Below are positions 53,092-62,238 of a stretch of 64,000 nt of DNA, piece after piece. Source of the stretch: Methanomicrobia archaeon (GTDB taxonomy: Archaea > Methanobacteriota_B > Thermococci > Methanofastidiosales > NM3); the NCBI GenBank assembly GCA_030603445.1, contig JAUVXU010000001.1, positions 1 to 64,000 on the forward strand, given 5' to 3'. Made by a program: the position numbers and the translations under genes. Position 1 is the stretch's first letter, and the number at the start of each line of letters is the position of its first letter. Below the pieces are notes generated by a model, which was not told where the DNA came from, made no database searches, and saw only the letters and a list, made by a program, of their open reading frames with translations.

Positions 53092-53208
53092 AAACAGTCT
53101 ATAAAACTGCCTCTATTATAAATTTTTTCACGAAACCAGATGCAGACAAAATTATTACAAATAGGCACAACACATTAATAAACGCATATTGCAAAAAAAA
53201 TATGTGAT

Positions 53209-53979
53209 ATGATGGGATCAATAAAACACAAGATAATTGTTCTTAGTGGCAAAGGTGGGCTTGGAAAAACCACCATAGCTACAAATTTAGCATATGAACT
53301 CTCAACGCAAGGTTTTAAAGTTGGGTTGCTTGATGCTGACCTATATAGTGAAGCAGTTGTCCATATGCTTGGAATAAATGACTTGCAGCCGGAAATAAAA
53401 GACAAAAAGCTTATCCCAGTGCAGCTTACGCCATCACTAAAGATTATGTCAATAGGGTTACTCGTAGAGGAAGACGGAGCCCCATTAATCGTTAAAAACG
53501 CAGCACAGAAGAAGGCTGTTGAGCAATACGTCACGAACATAACTTGGGGGGACTTGGACTTCTTGATAATAGATCCTCCAAGCGGCATGGGGGAAGGGGC
53601 CTTAGATGCCATTGATGCCACATCCCAAAAAGCTGCACTTTTCGTCACGACCCCGCAAAAGATAGCACTCAAAGACACTAAAAAGATTATTTCATTTGCC
53701 CGTGAAAAAGGGTTAATGCTCATCGGACTAGTAGAAAATATGGGAAGTTATTCCTGCAGTAAATGCGGCGAGGAACAAAATATATTCGGTAATGAAGACC
53801 CTAAATACATTGCTATGGAAATGGGGCTGCCATTTCTTGGAAGCATCCCGCTATCGCACCACATAGTTGTTGCATGTGACAAAGGGATGCCCATATGCGA
53901 GACCAGCTCAGATTTACCAGAAACACATGATTTTAAGGAAATAGTGAATTTTATAAGGATCTTCCTAGAAGGGAAGTGA
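53209..53979 (+). CDS. Mrp/NBP35-type Fe-S carrier ATPase
   Basis: 256 residues. Deviant Walker A LSGKGGLGKTTIATNLAYEL, DADLYSEAVVHMLG, IDPPSGMGEG (Walker B/switch) and the CxxC pair SCSKCGEEQNI in VENMGSYSCSKCG (about residue 184). Mrp/ApbC proteins hold a transient [4Fe-4S] cluster between dimers and hand it to target enzymes. The lack of an N-terminal DUF59 domain is common in archaea. Confidence 0.9.
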   Translation: MMGSIKHKIIVLSGKGGLGKTTIATNLAYELSTQGFKVGLLDADLYSEAVVHMLGINDLQPEIKDKKLIPVQLTPSLKIMSIGLLVEEDGAPLIVKNAAQKKAVEQYVTNITWGDLDFLIIDPPSGMGEGALDAIDATSQKAALFVTTPQKIALKDTKKIISFAREKGLMLIGLVENMGSYSCSKCGEEQNIFGNEDPKYIAMEMGLPFLGSIPLSHHIVVACDKGMPICETSSDLPETHDFKEIVNFIRIFLEGK

Positions 53980-53997
53980 ACTAAACATATGCATCAT

Positions 53998-54010
53998 AAT
54001 AAATTTAAAG
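53998..54010 (+). promoter_or_regulatory. TATA box giving a nearly leaderless nreA transcript
   Basis: AATAAATTTAAAG lies about 26 bases before the NreA ATG at 54032; the expected transcription start then falls at or just before the start codon, and no ribosome site is seen. Confidence 0.4.
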
Positions 54011-54031
54011 CCCAATACACTAAATCTACCT

Positions 54032-55264
54032 ATGCCAACTGCCACCGTGCTAGAAAAATATGCAACATGCCTGATATGTGCTGATAAATCTGTATTTACT
54101 GGCATTTCCAAATCAAAGTGTGCCATTTGTAAAGGGCGTTTATTTTGTGGACAGTTCCCTTGTCCAATATTATCGTCCCTAACTGTAGAGTACATGTCGC
54201 AGCGCGATATAAAAACATCAATAGAAGGGACTGCATATGATATTGTTGCTGGTTGGGAACAGTTCCCAAACGAACCATTGGGTCTTGTTGTAACAGATAA
54301 TGAAAAGGCGCCCTCAGAGAAGGATGCTGCCACTCGAGAGATTCTAATAAGAAAACTGCAAACAACATACTGCCCGTTTACAAATGAACCAATTTCAAGC
54401 AAAAACATTGATATTATGCACGATGTCGTAATTTCCAGCACCCCCGTACAAATAGAAGTCGAACTCGATACCTTGCCCATGCAATCGGTGGAATTTAGTG
54501 GCGTGGAAGAGCCAATAAGCAACAAATGCATACTTGATAAGATTGAAGTTATTGGGAATCCTACGGTGCCAGCTTACATCAAAGATATAGTTAACTCTGA
54601 TATGGGAACAGAACAATGCATCGCTACTGCATTCTCAAAAGGGGCGGACCCGGATTATATTACAAAACTTTTTTCGTGCGGATATCTTGGAATGTCCAGT
54701 AAATTTCTGCCAACACGATGGGCCAAGACAACTATGTATAATACATGTTCCAATCTGCTAATAAAAGATATAAAGCGCATGCCAGTTTTAGAAGAACCAT
54801 GTGTTTATTACAATGAGTGCTATGGCAACCCATATGCAATAGTTTTTTTGCCACGCTCATGGGAGTTCGAACTTATAGAGGTCTGGCAACCCAGCACCCT
54901 GTGGGCCTTTGGGGAAACTGAACCAATAGTTGTGCATGAACACGAAACGTATAATGGAATCTCTGATCAGGCCATGAGGGGGGGCGGTTCTTATTATGCG
55001 AGCCGACTTGGTGTGGCCGAACTGCTAACTAAAATAAATAATCAAGCCGCAACTATCGTTATGAGGGGATCTAGCGCTTGCACTTCTGTGCCATTTGGCT
55101 CTGGTGAGATACGAACAGGTGTTGCAGAAGCGAAGTTATACAAGTGGTACGAGTCGCCTGAAGCGGCAGTAGATGCGGCATGCGCTCTTGTGGGTGCCCC
55201 TGAAAAGAAGATACGCTCATTGTCTACTATCATGGCCCAAGACACGCTAACACGATGGTTTTAG
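54032..55264 (+). CDS. nreA: DNA repair protein NreA with C-terminal PCNA-binding motif
   Basis: 410 residues. N-terminal Cys-rich part (CLICADKSVFTGISKSKCAICKGRLFCGQFPCP) and the two Nre family halves, with SDQAMRGGGSYYASRLGVAELL and VMRGSSACTSVPFGSG near the end. The last ten residues contain QDTLTRWF, a perfect Qxx(h)xx(a)(a) PIP box as reported for archaeal NreA, which binds PCNA. It acts in DNA-damage tolerance. Nearby nfo and Mrp genes fit a repair/Fe-S neighbourhood. Confidence 0.9.
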   Translation: MPTATVLEKYATCLICADKSVFTGISKSKCAICKGRLFCGQFPCPILSSLTVEYMSQRDIKTSIEGTAYDIVAGWEQFPNEPLGLVVTDNEKAPSEKDAATREILIRKLQTTYCPFTNEPISSKNIDIMHDVVISSTPVQIEVELDTLPMQSVEFSGVEEPISNKCILDKIEVIGNPTVPAYIKDIVNSDMGTEQCIATAFSKGADPDYITKLFSCGYLGMSSKFLPTRWAKTTMYNTCSNLLIKDIKRMPVLEEPCVYYNECYGNPYAIVFLPRSWEFELIEVWQPSTLWAFGETEPIVVHEHETYNGISDQAMRGGGSYYASRLGVAELLTKINNQAATIVMRGSSACTSVPFGSGEIRTGVAEAKLYKWYESPEAAVDAACALVGAPEKKIRSLSTIMAQDTLTRWF

Positions 55265-55461
55265 CGTTTAGTTAAAATGCGTTTCTCCCTTTTTTATCTC
55301 CAGAAGAAGCTACTAAACCAGGGATTCGCCTGCAACTTCGTGATAGAAAGTAAAATTTTTTAGAAGATTTTTTTGTCTCTTTTTCATTTTTTATGAAAAT
55401 AGTTTAGGGAAAAATTAATTTACTTCCAAATTGATTTTTATATAGATTTAATCAAATTTCA

Positions 55462-55519
55462 CTTTAACGCCCGAATGAACTGTTAAACGAATAGAAAATT
55501 CGTTTAACAGTGGTTAGGC
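55462..55519. repeat. Hairpin element at the left edge of the AT-rich island
   Basis: A perfect 13-bp inverted repeat (CTGTTAAACGAAT at 55480-55492 and its reverse complement at 55498-55510) with AGAAA as loop, flanked on the left by CTTTAAC (55462-55468) and on the right by GTTAGGC (55513-55519). The flanks look like the core half-sites of integron attC elements, but spacing inside the hairpin is uneven. It could also be a plain terminator or IS end. Confidence 0.4.
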
Positions 55520-55569
55520 AAAATTTGAAAAAACAAACACTTTTAAATAATGATAATTATGGCAATTTT

Positions 55570-56448
55570 ATGAAAGCGGAATTCTTTTTACAACAGATTA
55601 AAAATGAGTTTCCACAAGTAGAGTGGAAAAAATATCGTATACTTACACATGGTTGGGATCATGTAGTTATTGTTTTTGATGAAAAACTCATTTTTCGCTT
55701 CCCAAAAGATAAGGAGTATAAAGAAGAATTCAAAAATGAAATACAACTACTTAGTTATCTGAAAAAAAGAATAAAAGTTGGTATCCCAGAATATACTTAT
55801 GTATCTAAAGATAAATCACTTGCTGGATATGAAATGTCGAATGGTCGAGAGCTTAAATCTTCTCACTTCAAACGTTTTACAGGCTCGGAAAAAGAACTGT
55901 TTGCTAAACAAATGGCTGATTTTCTTACAAATCTACATGCAACACCAAACTCAGCCATTTCAAAATTCAATATAAGTGTCAATAATCCAAAAAAAGACTA
56001 TAACGAACTAGTTAGCAATACAGAGAAATTTCTTTTCCCTCGCATCAATAAAAAAGAAGTTTCGGTAATTGAAAAATATTTAGATGAATTAAAAGTCACT
56101 CTCGATCATAGCAACTATCCAAATGTGCTAACACATAATGATTTAACTTGGGAGCATATTCTTTGGAATAAAGATAATAATAAAGTAAATATTATTGATT
56201 TTAGCGACCGCACATTTGGAGATCCAGCAATTGATTTCGCAGGTTTATGGGAGTATGGACAAATATTCGTCAATAGAGTTTATGGCTTGTATAAAGGCAA
56301 AAAAGATGACCAACTTTTACATAGATCACAATTGTATTTCAAAAGAATCCCGCTTTTTATAATGAAAGATGCTCTTGATGGTTATCCATGTACTTTTAAA
56401 GAGGGATATGAAATGTTTAAGAAAAGGTATAAAATTGCTAAAATTTAA
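55570..56448 (+). CDS. Aminoglycoside-phosphotransferase/choline-kinase-like protein
   Basis: 292 residues from ATG 55570 (a GTG at 55510 inside the hairpin is the alternative). APH fold: N-terminal ATP-binding WDHVVIVFDEKLIFRFPKD, ALDGYEM-type hinge, catalytic LTHNDLTWEHILWN (about residue 200) and metal-binding IIDFSDRTFGDPAIDFA. Lysine- and Asn-rich, with AT-rich codons that differ clearly from the neighbouring nreA gene; this suggests recent acquisition. The phosphate acceptor is unknown; it may not act on antibiotics. Confidence 0.8.
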   Translation: MKAEFFLQQIKNEFPQVEWKKYRILTHGWDHVVIVFDEKLIFRFPKDKEYKEEFKNEIQLLSYLKKRIKVGIPEYTYVSKDKSLAGYEMSNGRELKSSHFKRFTGSEKELFAKQMADFLTNLHATPNSAISKFNISVNNPKKDYNELVSNTEKFLFPRINKKEVSVIEKYLDELKVTLDHSNYPNVLTHNDLTWEHILWNKDNNKVNIIDFSDRTFGDPAIDFAGLWEYGQIFVNRVYGLYKGKKDDQLLHRSQLYFKRIPLFIMKDALDGYPCTFKEGYEMFKKRYKIAKI

Positions 56449-56470
56449 TAGGGATGTATTTATTTTTTCA

Positions 56471-56554
56471 AACTCAAGGGGGCGTTGCACTTCACTCTCC
56501 CATATTTTGCTCCACTGCGTTCCGCAAAACATTGCATATACTGAAACGTTATAT
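56471..56554. repeat. Cassette-end repeat A
   Basis: AACTCAAG, CGTTGCAC, AAAACATT and ACGTTATAT occur in the same order here and in repeat B (57048-57160), though the spacing differs. It follows the phosphotransferase gene by 23 bases. Confidence 0.45.
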
Positions 56555-56618
56555 GAAATTCAGGATTCCGCCTTTAAAGGCAATAAAATTTATAAAATTA
56601 CATAATTAAGTTAATAAT

Positions 56619-57053
56619 ATGGTCTACAAACATACGCAAATTGGATATCTAATAATTATCGCATTAATTATTCCATTATTGATATTATTTTTTGTTATGA
56701 CCATTGCTGAATTTATCAAAATTTTACCAATTACATTTTCCATTTTATTAATAGCTTTGGCATTATTTCACTCATTAACAGTAGAAATAGATAAAACAAG
56801 ACTTGTTATTAAGTTTGGTTTGGGAGTTATAAATAAAAAATTTATTTTAAAAGATATTGAATCGTGCCATGCTGTGAAAAATTCTTGGTATTATGGTTGG
56901 GGAATTAGGAGAACCCCTCATGGTTGGTTGTATAATATTTCTGGTTTATCAGCCGTTGAGATACAGATGAAAAATGGTAAAAAATATAGAATAGGCACGG
57001 ATGAACCTAAAAGCTTGGAACACGCAATTACACAAACAATTAAACAAACCTAA
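56619..57053 (+). CDS. Membrane protein with PH-like domain
   Basis: 144 residues. Two membrane segments (IGYLIIIALIIPLLILFFVMTIA; ILPITFSILLIALALFHSL) followed by a soluble beta domain (DKTRLVIKFGLGVINKKFILKDIESC; VEIQMKNGKKYRIGTDEP) like the bacterial PH family. AT-rich like the phosphotransferase gene. The stop codon lies within the ACCTAAC of repeat B. Confidence 0.6.
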   Translation: MVYKHTQIGYLIIIALIIPLLILFFVMTIAEFIKILPITFSILLIALALFHSLTVEIDKTRLVIKFGLGVINKKFILKDIESCHAVKNSWYYGWGIRRTPHGWLYNISGLSAVEIQMKNGKKYRIGTDEPKSLEHAITQTIKQT

Positions 57054-57160
57054 CAAACAACGGAACCCTTAACTCAAGCCACGTTGCACCCTATCTGGGT
57101 TTGGCCTTCAAAACATTCTGCTTCGCCTAACGCCGCATGACCAAAAAACGTTATATAACC
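57048..57160. repeat. Cassette-end repeat B
   Basis: Begins ACCTAAC overlapping the stop codon of the membrane gene, shares AACTCAAG, CGTTGCAC, AAAACATT and ACGTTATAT with repeat A, and includes an internal GCCTAACGCC. ACGTTATATAACC at its end may also serve as a TATA box for the next gene. Confidence 0.45.
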
Positions 57161-57195
57161 TTCTGCCAAGACCTAATCGATAGGGGGGCTTAAAC

Positions 57196-57402
57196 ATGGA
57201 TGGAACCATTCGAAATAATATTACCCAAGGGTTACGTGTTGCAATCGTGTTAAAAAGGGATCAAAAAACCGGAAAGCTTACAACAGGTGTTGTTCAAAAC
57301 ATACTAACGAAGTCCAAAACACATCCTCATGGAATTAAAGTTCGCCTTAAAAGCGGCGAAATCGGCAGAGTAAAAGAAATTTTATGTGATACCACGTCTT
57401 AA
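57196..57402 (+). CDS. YwbE family protein (DUF2196)
   Basis: 68 residues: MDGTIRNNITQGLRVAIVLK, then DQKTGKLTTGVVQNILTKSK and GIKVRLKSGEIGRVKEI. This is the full short family pattern: an SH3/KOW-like fold of unknown role. GGGGGC precedes the ATG by eight bases. Ends eight bases before the convergent antiporter stop. Confidence 0.88.
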   Translation: MDGTIRNNITQGLRVAIVLKRDQKTGKLTTGVVQNILTKSKTHPHGIKVRLKSGEIGRVKEILCDTTS

Positions 57403-57409
57403 AAGAAAA

Positions 57410-58612
57410 TCACGACTTCAAAACACGTTCTTTTCTGTTTATGTTGTAAAGCCCAACTCTAAATAATAATGGCGTCAATATAATTGTAAATAGCGACACC
57501 AGAACTATTGTTGAAAAAATATCCTTCCCTATAATGCCGCTTGAATATCCATAAGTAACAATAGCAAGCTCAAGTGACCCCCTTCCGCACATGCCAAGAC
57601 CTATTAGCAATGATTTATCGGCAGAAAAGCGTGTGAGACGAGCCCCAACTCCACATCCTACTATCTTGCCAGCAAATGCCGCTAAAGCAACAGCTATTAT
57701 GAAAAACCAGCTAATCTCGCTGACTGGATTAAGTTTCAGCCCCACAGAGATAAAGAAAAGCGGCATAAATATGGATTTAAGATACACCTCCAGGTGATCT
57801 ATATTCTCGTTTAGGCATATCTGCACATTTAACATGGGGTCTTTTCGCTCGCGTATCCTTCCGATTATCAGTCCCGCCATATAAGCGCCAATCACCTCAT
57901 GAAGACCAACCAACTTTGCAAATATGGCAAAGGAGAACGCCAGTATGAACATTATAGTTAACATCTGGTAATCATTTCTAAAATACTTGAGACGAAGCAG
58001 CTTGAATATATCCTTAACGATTACCTTTTCTGAGATATAAAATATTACAACCAAAAATGCTACTATCTTTACGGTTATTATTGCAACCTCGGCAACGCTT
58101 GGAAGCGTTGTTGAGGTTATTGATGAAAGCAGGCCTATGAGATATATTGCAATTATATCATCTGCCAGTGCAGCAGCAATGATAATTGGCCCTGTTCCAT
58201 GGGTATTTTCCCTTATCACGATCCCAGAAACAACTTCTATTGAAGTGTTAGAAAGCAAAATCCCCAAAAAAAGTGATTGTGCCATGCCAAAACCAAAAGA
58301 ATAGCATACAGCAAATCCCAATGTAAAACTCACTACTACCCCTAGCACCCCAATAACAGATGCCGATACCTTATGTCGTTTCATATCAGAGAATTTACTT
58401 GTCAGGCCGACATATAACATCATCATTAATAGCCCCAGCTCTGCAAGCGCATCAAACTCTGTTGATGGAGAAACCATACCTAAAATAAACGGGCCTAGGC
58501 AGATGCCCGTCATAATTTCAGCTACAACAGGGGACACGTTATATTTGCCTATAATCCCCCCTGCCACTTTGGCAACTAAAAGAAGAAGTACAACATCTGT
58601 TAATTCTATCAT
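57410..58612 (-). CDS. CPA2-type cation/proton antiporter (Kef/NapA-like)
   Basis: About 400 residues, 12 or so membrane helices. DVVLLLLVAKVAGGIIGKYNVSPVVAEIMTGICLGP, LAELGLLMMMLYVGL, and the ion-site pair ALADDIIAIYLIG are diagnostic. ATG at 58612 overlaps the stop of the ThiR-like gene (ATGA). No TrkA-type regulatory tail. Could exchange Na+ or K+ for protons. The coupling to a thiamine regulator is unexpected. Confidence 0.9.
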   Translation of the reverse strand: MIELTDVVLLLLVAKVAGGIIGKYNVSPVVAEIMTGICLGPFILGMVSPSTEFDALAELGLLMMMLYVGLTSKFSDMKRHKVSASVIGVLGVVVSFTLGFAVCYSFGFGMAQSLFLGILLSNTSIEVVSGIVIRENTHGTGPIIIAAALADDIIAIYLIGLLSSITSTTLPSVAEVAIITVKIVAFLVVIFYISEKVIVKDIFKLLRLKYFRNDYQMLTIMFILAFSFAIFAKLVGLHEVIGAYMAGLIIGRIRERKDPMLNVQICLNENIDHLEVYLKSIFMPLFFISVGLKLNPVSEISWFFIIAVALAAFAGKIVGCGVGARLTRFSADKSLLIGLGMCGRGSLELAIVTYGYSSGIIGKDIFSTIVLVSLFTIILTPLLFRVGLYNINRKERVLKS

Positions 58613-59505
58613 TTGCACTCTACCTTTTGTAACGATCTGTTGATACAAAGAGCTTTATTTGCAACACCAAGCGCATCTTTTCCAACTAGATAAATACAAG
58701 GTTCTATTCCAAATGCACCTTTATCAATCATATAATCACATGTTGCAGATATATTGCCCAATATTAAAGTAGCACCTTCTCTTTCTAATAATTTTGCCTC
58801 ATATCCCTGTCTCTCGCATGCAGATACTATTTTTTCAGAATAACGAATATTCATAAGCGAACATATCTCGTGCTGTATTGAATTAATGTTTAGCAGCAGA
58901 TTTGTTGTATGTTTTGAAGCATTGAACTCTGGTGCTGTAGGGCTCCTCAAGTGCCCCCTCACAACAAGAAGCCTTCCTGGAATCGATGCAACGTCAAATG
59001 GACCTTTTGGATCTCGTGCTGACATGGCAAAGTTGGTACGAACTTCTGGTATGAGCGAGGTAATATTTTCCTTAATAAGCAGGTCGACGGCCTGCTCTAA
59101 TATATGAAGCACCGCATTACGGGGATTGTATGTGGAATGCAGATTCATACAAGCATGGCAATTAATGTCGCCTGTCGTCTCCTGATGCAATGCACAAAGT
59201 TTTGCAGTTTCACGAAGTGAGAGACAAAATGTGCATAGCGTCCTTGTCGCTTCTCCAGGAGACTCCAACACATCGGAAAGCTCCCGCGATATTCTGTCTA
59301 TCTCGTCCTGAATATAACTATCGGTCAGCTTCTTTGTTCCGGATAAGTAATTGGATATCATTGCCTGGGTAACACCTAAAAGCTCTGCAGTGCGCTTTTG
59401 TGAATACCCGCGCTCGTTGACAAGTATTTTTGCCACCGTCTGGCGCACGACAGGTAATATCTTTTCCCCAATTAAGATACAAGGAGGCTTAATATACGTC
59501 ACCAA
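58609..59505 (-). CDS. ThiR-like regulator: HTH + Cys cluster + ThiN domain
   Basis: 298 residues. N-terminal XRE-like HTH (SQKRTAELLGVTQAMISNYLSG), a middle Cys-rich segment (CTFCLSLRETAKLC; INCHACMNLH), then a ThiN domain (about 120-298; RTNFAMSARDPKGPFDVASIPGRL; ASKHTTNLLLNINS). In archaea such proteins (ThiR) bind thiamine phosphates and repress thiamine genes. Probably controls the thiB-thiP genes 60 bases upstream. Start codon is TTG 59505 or GTG 59502, both weak. Confidence 0.82.
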   Translation of the reverse strand: MVTYIKPPCILIGEKILPVVRQTVAKILVNERGYSQKRTAELLGVTQAMISNYLSGTKKLTDSYIQDEIDRISRELSDVLESPGEATRTLCTFCLSLRETAKLCALHQETTGDINCHACMNLHSTYNPRNAVLHILEQAVDLLIKENITSLIPEVRTNFAMSARDPKGPFDVASIPGRLLVVRGHLRSPTAPEFNASKHTTNLLLNINSIQHEICSLMNIRYSEKIVSACERQGYEAKLLEREGATLILGNISATCDYMIDKGAFGIEPCIYLVGKDALGVANKALCINRSLQKVECK

Positions 59506-59567
59506 TCATCTTTTCGTTATATATCATTCTTAACTGCTCACTTTTTATAGCTATTTATCTATGTCGC

Positions 59568-61211
59568 CTAGAACTGCATTTTAGATCCCATACGCTCTAT
59601 GATAAAGAAACTTGCAGCAGATACCACCATCAGCACTACCCCCATGGCTGCGGCCGACCCGAATCTATACCCCCCGATATAACGGTAAATGTAGATAGGT
59701 ATAGTTGTATAGCGTCCGCCATATAGCATGAATGATGCAGCAAGTTCACCAAGGGATATTGCAAATGAGAATACAGCTGCAGCTATAATGCCTCCTTTAA
59801 GCAATGGCAGCTCAATTGAGACAAACGCATGCAAATTCGAAGCGCCAAGGCCTCGCGCCGCGTCTATTAGTCCTTCATCTATCTTTGCAAGCGAGGCTGA
59901 GATAGCACGTACGGAGAAAGGAAAGGAAATGATCGTGTGTATTATAACTATCGCCCAAAATGACACATCAAGCGAAATACGATTTTCCAACACAATGTAA
60001 CCAAGAGACAATGTAATGGTAGATATGCACAAGGGCACCATTGTAGCTACGCCAATTATGCTTTTTCCCCTAATATTTCCTTTAAGCATATACGCAACCC
60101 ACATGCCAAAAGCGACAGATGCTACCATGGCCAAGAGCGCAAATATAAAAGATGTAAATATAGCCTCAAGAGGTGATGCGCCAAGGAAGCTCTTGCCTCC
60201 GCCAGCTATTATCTCTTTAAACCAATGAAGGGTCAGATGCGTCTGCCCAAGTACTGTACGCTGCAGCGATGCGTAACACACACCAAGCATTGGCCCAAAA
60301 AGAAATGCCCCTATCATGACGGCGTATGCAACAACACCCATCTTGGCCGCGGGTGAAAGAGAGGATATGGACAATAACACCTTTCGTCCCTGCCCCCCTT
60401 TCTCAATATGTATGCGCATGTATATCCAAACGACCACTGACAAAAATACAAGCTGCAGTAATGCCAAAGCGCTAGAGAGGCCGTATGTCCCATAGAAAAG
60501 GGCTAAATTGTAGATAGACACCTCTATTGTTGCATACTGCGGGCCCCCCAAAGCCAGGACTATGGCAAATGATGTGAAAGAGTATATAAAAGTGAGGAGC
60601 ATGCAAGAAAGGATGCCCTGACGGATAAATGGCAGCTCTATATCCTTTAATATTCTAAATCTAGAAGCTCCAACGTTTCTGGCCGCCTCTATCATCGAGT
60701 CGTCAATCTGGGTCCAGACCGAAGATACCAGCCTAAACACCAAGGGAATATTGTAAAAGGCATGCGCAAGCACTATTGCCCTCCAGCTATACAAAATCCG
60801 TAAGGGGGGTGCATCCAAGTTAAAAATGTCCATAAGCGTGCTGTTGACCACCCCTGTGTTTCCAAAAAATATTATGAAACCCAACACCACTAGCACCGAA
60901 GGCAGGACAAACGGCACAGTTGATATTGCCATAAGCTGGGCTTTCCACTTAAAATCATAATTTGAAAATATGAACGCCCCTGGAAGCCCCAGGAGAAGCG
61001 TCACTGCCGAAGACAGCAATGCCTGTTCAAATGTGAAGATTATAGCCTTCTTATAATAGCTGTCTGTGAGTATATAGCTAAAGAACGAGAAATGATATCC
61101 TTTTTCCCCTGCTATCCCTGAAAACAGTACTAATAACAACGGAAGCACGATTACTGCCAAAAAAACTGCCACAAGCAATCCTATCGACAGCAATCGCCAC
61201 CGTCTTTCCAT
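59568..61211 (-). CDS. thiP: Thiamine-type ABC importer permease (ThiP-like)
   Basis: 547 residues, a double-length permease with about 12 membrane segments and two EAA loops (ARNVGASRFRILKDIELP; ARGLGASNLHAFVSIELP). Members of this group move thiamine or Fe3+. Following the ThiB gene and preceding a ThiR-like regulator, thiamine is the best call. ATG 61211 is chosen because GGGGGATGAGA is upstream; 61217 and 61250 are alternatives. No ThiQ-type ATPase is in the window. Confidence 0.88.
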   Translation of the reverse strand: MERRWRLLSIGLLVAVFLAVIVLPLLLVLFSGIAGEKGYHFSFFSYILTDSYYKKAIIFTFEQALLSSAVTLLLGLPGAFIFSNYDFKWKAQLMAISTVPFVLPSVLVVLGFIIFFGNTGVVNSTLMDIFNLDAPPLRILYSWRAIVLAHAFYNIPLVFRLVSSVWTQIDDSMIEAARNVGASRFRILKDIELPFIRQGILSCMLLTFIYSFTSFAIVLALGGPQYATIEVSIYNLALFYGTYGLSSALALLQLVFLSVVVWIYMRIHIEKGGQGRKVLLSISSLSPAAKMGVVAYAVMIGAFLFGPMLGVCYASLQRTVLGQTHLTLHWFKEIIAGGGKSFLGASPLEAIFTSFIFALLAMVASVAFGMWVAYMLKGNIRGKSIIGVATMVPLCISTITLSLGYIVLENRISLDVSFWAIVIIHTIISFPFSVRAISASLAKIDEGLIDAARGLGASNLHAFVSIELPLLKGGIIAAAVFSFAISLGELAASFMLYGGRYTTIPIYIYRYIGGYRFGSAAAMGVVLMVVSAASFFIIERMGSKMQF

Positions 61212-61213
61212 TC

Positions 61214-62224
61214 TCATCCCCCTATAGCTGAAAGCCACAGTCTTATCCATTCGTCTAGTGAAGATTCTAGCTGTGTGCGGTCCAGTGGGAGGATGTTATC
61301 GGTAGTTTCAACTATGCTAAAGGAGCCTGGCAGCTGGACACCCGGATTTACAGGCATCATGAACTGCGTGAGCGGAAGCTCCCTCTGGAACTCTTCGCTA
61401 ATCATGAAGTCGATGAACTTTCTTGCAAGATCGCTATGTGCTGCACCATTCACGATGCCGGCCCCTTCGATCTGAAGAAATCCGCCTTCCTCAAAAATTA
61501 CTCCTTTATACCTATTCGTATCCTCAAACTCCAGATGGTAAGCGGGGCTTGTGGAATAACTCACCACGAGAGGGGCCTCGCCTTCCAGAAACATCCCATA
61601 ATATGCCGTGCTCCAACTTGGCGCAACTGTAAGCAGGCTTTCTTTAATAGATTCCCAATAAGCAGGGAATTCATCGCCGTATGCTGCCACGGTCCAGAGC
61701 AGAAACGAAAGTCCGGGCGATGATGTTCTGGGGTCCTCGACGATAAGCTTGCCTTTCCACTTCTCATCCTTAAGGTCCTCAAAGCTTCTTGGTGGCTCGT
61801 CAATAACTTCAGAATCATAGATTATAGACATGAATCCGTAGTCGTATGGAGTAACCCTCCATTCTTCATCCATTATCAAATATGCAGGTATCATGTCATA
61901 TTCTTTTGGCTTATAACTTTCCAAAATATTGTGTTCTAAGACACGATACATCTGCAAATCGTTTATACCAAGCAAAATATCTGCCTTTGGATCATCCTTT
62001 TCCAATATTGCCCTTGATATCATATCCCCGGAACTTCCCATAGAAACGATGTTGACTTTAACGCCATGCTTTTCCTCAAACATAGGTATGACCATTGGGC
62101 CTGGGCCCCAATCAGATACAAAACTGTCGTAAGTGTAGATAGTAAGCTCGGAGCTATCATCTCCTGTTATACATCCGCATAGAAGTACAACGCATATTAA
62201 CGGAATAGCTAACAACTTTTTCAT
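61214..62224 (-). CDS. thiB: Thiamine-binding lipoprotein ThiB
   Basis: 336 residues with a lipobox (VVLLCGC). Reads LTIYTYDSFVSDWGPGPMVI near the mature start, KHGVKVNIVSMGSSGDMISR, DILLGINDLQMYRV and DYGFMSIIYDSE, a clear match to thiamine/thiamine-phosphate binding proteins. ATG 62224 follows GGTGATATT. Adjacent permease and regulator support the substrate. Confidence 0.93.
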   Translation of the reverse strand: MKKLLAIPLICVVLLCGCITGDDSSELTIYTYDSFVSDWGPGPMVIPMFEEKHGVKVNIVSMGSSGDMISRAILEKDDPKADILLGINDLQMYRVLEHNILESYKPKEYDMIPAYLIMDEEWRVTPYDYGFMSIIYDSEVIDEPPRSFEDLKDEKWKGKLIVEDPRTSSPGLSFLLWTVAAYGDEFPAYWESIKESLLTVAPSWSTAYYGMFLEGEAPLVVSYSTSPAYHLEFEDTNRYKGVIFEEGGFLQIEGAGIVNGAAHSDLARKFIDFMISEEFQRELPLTQFMMPVNPGVQLPGSFSIVETTDNILPLDRTQLESSLDEWIRLWLSAIGG

Positions 62225-62238
62225 AATATCACCATTAC

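Noticed and set aside
55462-55519. Full classic attC assignment of the left-edge hairpin
   Set aside because: The flanking half-sites are only partly complementary and the left arm has eleven unpaired bases against two on the right, so it was reported only as attC-like.
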